Shown in pieces: positions 62,244 to 64,000 of a DNA stretch of 64,000 nucleotides. Under the pieces are notes generated by a model, which saw nothing but the letters and a program-made list of their open reading frames with translations, was not told where the DNA came from and searched no databases. Numbering within the stretch: position 1 is the first letter of the stretch; each line of letters starts with the position of its first letter. The position numbers were made by a program, and so were the translations under genes. This DNA comes from Symbiodinium natans (lineage: Eukaryota; Sar; Dinophyceae; Suessiales; Symbiodiniaceae), in the NCBI GenBank assembly GCA_905221605.1, contig CAJNDS010002688.1, forward strand, positions 1-64,000, given 5' to 3'.

Positions 62244-62741
62244 TTCGGGTCTTCAAGGGCTTTCGGGGTTTAGGATTTAGGGTTTGGGCTTTCGGGGTTT
62301 TAGGTTTTAGGGTTTCGAAACAGGCTTTTGGGACTTTCAAGGGCTGATTGGAAGGTTTTTGTGTCGTGAGAGGCTTTTCTTCCAGATTTTTTTTGAACAC
62401 TTTAACTGGCAAGCTTCGTTGAGGGTTTAGGGTTTAGGGTTTAGGGTTTAGGGTTTAGGGTTTAGGGTTCTTCTGTAGGGGTACACCAAAATGGACCCAG
62501 AAGGGCGATCAACACCCGCTACAGGCTTGGGGCTTGTTTCGGACTTTAGGTGCCTTGGGTTGGGGTTTTCGAGTCCATTGCAGGGTCTTTAGGGTTTGGG
62601 GGTTTAGGGTTTAGGGTTTAGGGTTTAGGGTTTAGGGTTTAGGGTTTACGGTTTAAAGTCCTTTGCTCGAAGTGGCGAAGGATGCACCCCTCGGTGGGTT
62701 TTTGGCGTTTGGGGATGTGGGCTTTCCCTAAAGCCTAACCC

Positions 62742-62985
62742 TAAACCCTAAACCCTAAACCCTAAACCCTAAACCCTAAACCCTAAACCCTAAACCCTAA
62801 ACCCTAAACCCTAAACCCTAAACCCTAAACCCTAAACCCTAAACCCTAAACCCTAAACCCTAAACCCTAAACCCTAACCTAAACCCTAAACCCTAAACCC
62901 TAAACCCTAAACCCTAAACCCTAAACCCTAAACCCTAAACCCTAAACCCTAAACCCTAACCCCTAAACCCTAAACCCTAAACCCT
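62742..62985. repeat. Long (CCCTAAA)n array
   Basis: About 34 units with a shortened unit near 62878. Confidence 0.95.
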
Positions 62986-62999
62986 GAACCTCCAGACTC

Positions 63000-64000
63000 C
63001 TCTCTAGGAGGCGCAGCCTGGTCGTTCTGGCCACATTTGGGAGACTGGACCTGCGCACTGTTGGCTTGAAGGAGTGGGGTTTAGGGTTTAGGGTTTAGGG
63101 CTTAGGGGTTTAGGGTTTAGGGTTTAGGGCTTAAGGTTTAGGGTTTAGGGTTTAGGGTTTAGGGAGCTTGACTGGCGTTCTGTCCATGGAGGTAGAGAAC
63201 TTGGGAAGAGCTGAAAGTAGGACGGTGTGCAGTGCCTTGAGGGCCGTGATCTGCTTTTTGGGGCTCAAGCATCACGCCACCATCCGATTACGCCACTACT
63301 TCTGCCCAAAGGCTCCGCTACCCCTTGACTATTATAAGGAATATTCCTTACACCAAATAAGGAACCCTCTTATCCTCTTAAGGAGCATTCCTGAATCAAG
63401 GGGTATTGGAGCCTTGGGGTCTGCCCTGTCGCAAACTTTCGACGGGGCGCTCCATGTGCTTTGATTGGTCCTGCTGCGCAGCCGCCCAATAGCTTCAGCA
63501 TCTGGCCTGCAAGTACGGCAGCTAGGTGGGGGGCACTAGGGAGCTACAAGGTCAGACGGCAAGGACTCCAGCAAAGCGGACATACGATACCGGGGGTACC
63601 TTCTTGGGGTCCCTATGATAAGGGGATCTTACTATGTGGTGGTCTACATTAAGGGGCCCCCATATTCGTAAACCCCCAGATTGTGTAAAGATCTTGAACC
63701 TTGTTATTGTTGTGCTCAGATCTCTCAGACTTGGAGACAGTTCACCCCCGGAAAAGACGCAAGCGTGTCTGAAATCAATGCAACGCGCTTATGGGCTGAG
63801 GATTGAGGCGCAGTTGGGTGGGGGAGGTGAGTACCTAAAGTTGCACATCCAATGACCCCAAACCCTAAACCCTAGACCCTCAACCCCTACACCTTATTAT
63901 CTACGATTTGCTTAAGAACCCACAACAGAATATATTATCATAATCCCGATGTTGCCCTTAATACGGAAGAGTATGTTTATATTTTTCGGGGTTCTTAAGC
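63000..64000. other. End of window: foldbacks D and A, no exon securely placed
   Basis: Family D foldback 63305-63419 and family A foldback about 63588-63679 are clear. Islands at 63165-63300 and 63690-63850 are open in places (for example ALRAVICFLGLKHHATIRLR) but lack convincing splice borders. Myosin motor exons after 62012 were not found. Confidence 0.45.

Larger units (their letters stand above)
17411..64000. repeat. Dispersed telomere-like (TTTAGGG/CCCTAAA)n arrays, both orientations
   Basis: By eye more than 100 separate arrays, from two units to about 300 bases, alternate between strands over 47 kb and separate short islands of unique sequence. TTTAGGG is the telomeric repeat of plants and dinoflagellates. 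The many small arrays in both orientations, inside introns of recognisable genes, show that this is not a chromosome end. Many arrays carry variant units (TTCAGGG, TTTGGGG, CTTAGGG). Confidence 0.95.

Noticed and set aside
17411-64000. True chromosome end or subtelomere
   Set aside because: Arrays alternate in orientation and interrupt introns of conserved genes; no terminal long uniform tract is seen.

Overview
The window reads as nuclear DNA of a dinoflagellate. Four things point that way: (CCCTAAA/TTTAGGG)n blocks in both orientations throughout the right three quarters; a degenerate dinoflagellate spliced-leader motif (TTTTGGCTCAAG core) inside the long terminal repeat at 16.76 kb; tiny plus-strand exons whose reading frames join only if GC-AG and GA-AG introns are allowed beside GT-AG; and a GC-rich Ty3/gypsy-like element. 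I cannot name the genus.

Left part, 1-16,954: most of one giant LTR retrotransposon on the plus strand. The 3' LTR is complete (16,661-16,954, TGTGA...TCACA). The 5' LTR is cut by the window edge, and its last 152 bases match the 3' LTR except at 3 positions. The full element would be about 17.1 kb. Order: leader, Gag with two CCCH zinc fingers, aspartic protease, RT thumb/connection plus RNase H, integrase (HHCC and D-D-x35-E), an SH3-like and a methyltransferase-like region, then RT fingers/palm with YVDD. The reverse transcriptase is therefore split and permuted: its C-terminal half is encoded about 5 kb upstream of its catalytic half. Downstream come accessory genes not expected in such an element: a full-length Tpt1/KptA-like RNA 2'-phosphotransferase with a myristoylation-like N terminus, a protein with C2H2 and RanBP2-type zinc fingers, and a SWIM-finger protein with a single-HKD phospholipase D-like nuclease domain. 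At least eleven copies of one hairpin, with compensatory stem changes, an invariant bulged G and a conserved loop, are scattered through the element. Several single-base frame changes interrupt the pol and accessory frames, so this copy is young but probably not autonomous.

Middle and right, 16,955-64,000: an octanucleotide satellite, then about 47 kb in which short exon-like islands alternate with telomere-like arrays and palindromic foldback elements of about 70-150 bp. Two genes can be partly read, both on the plus strand. One (18.5-23.1 kb) encodes repeated beta-trefoil/fascin-like motifs. The other (30.46 to beyond 62.0 kb) is a myosin heavy chain with the P-loop at 32.5 kb, switch II at 60.1 kb and the NERLQQFF helix at 60.9 kb, in exons of 30-90 bp. 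Introns carry telomere-like arrays, introner-like foldbacks, microsatellites, G/C homopolymers and a LINE remnant. In two places exons join in frame exactly across an intron that is, or contains, a foldback.

The most unusual signals are the split reverse transcriptase with RNA-repair/nuclease cargo, the covarying hairpin family, and telomere-like arrays that behave as insertions (one inside a foldback, others flanked by direct duplications).
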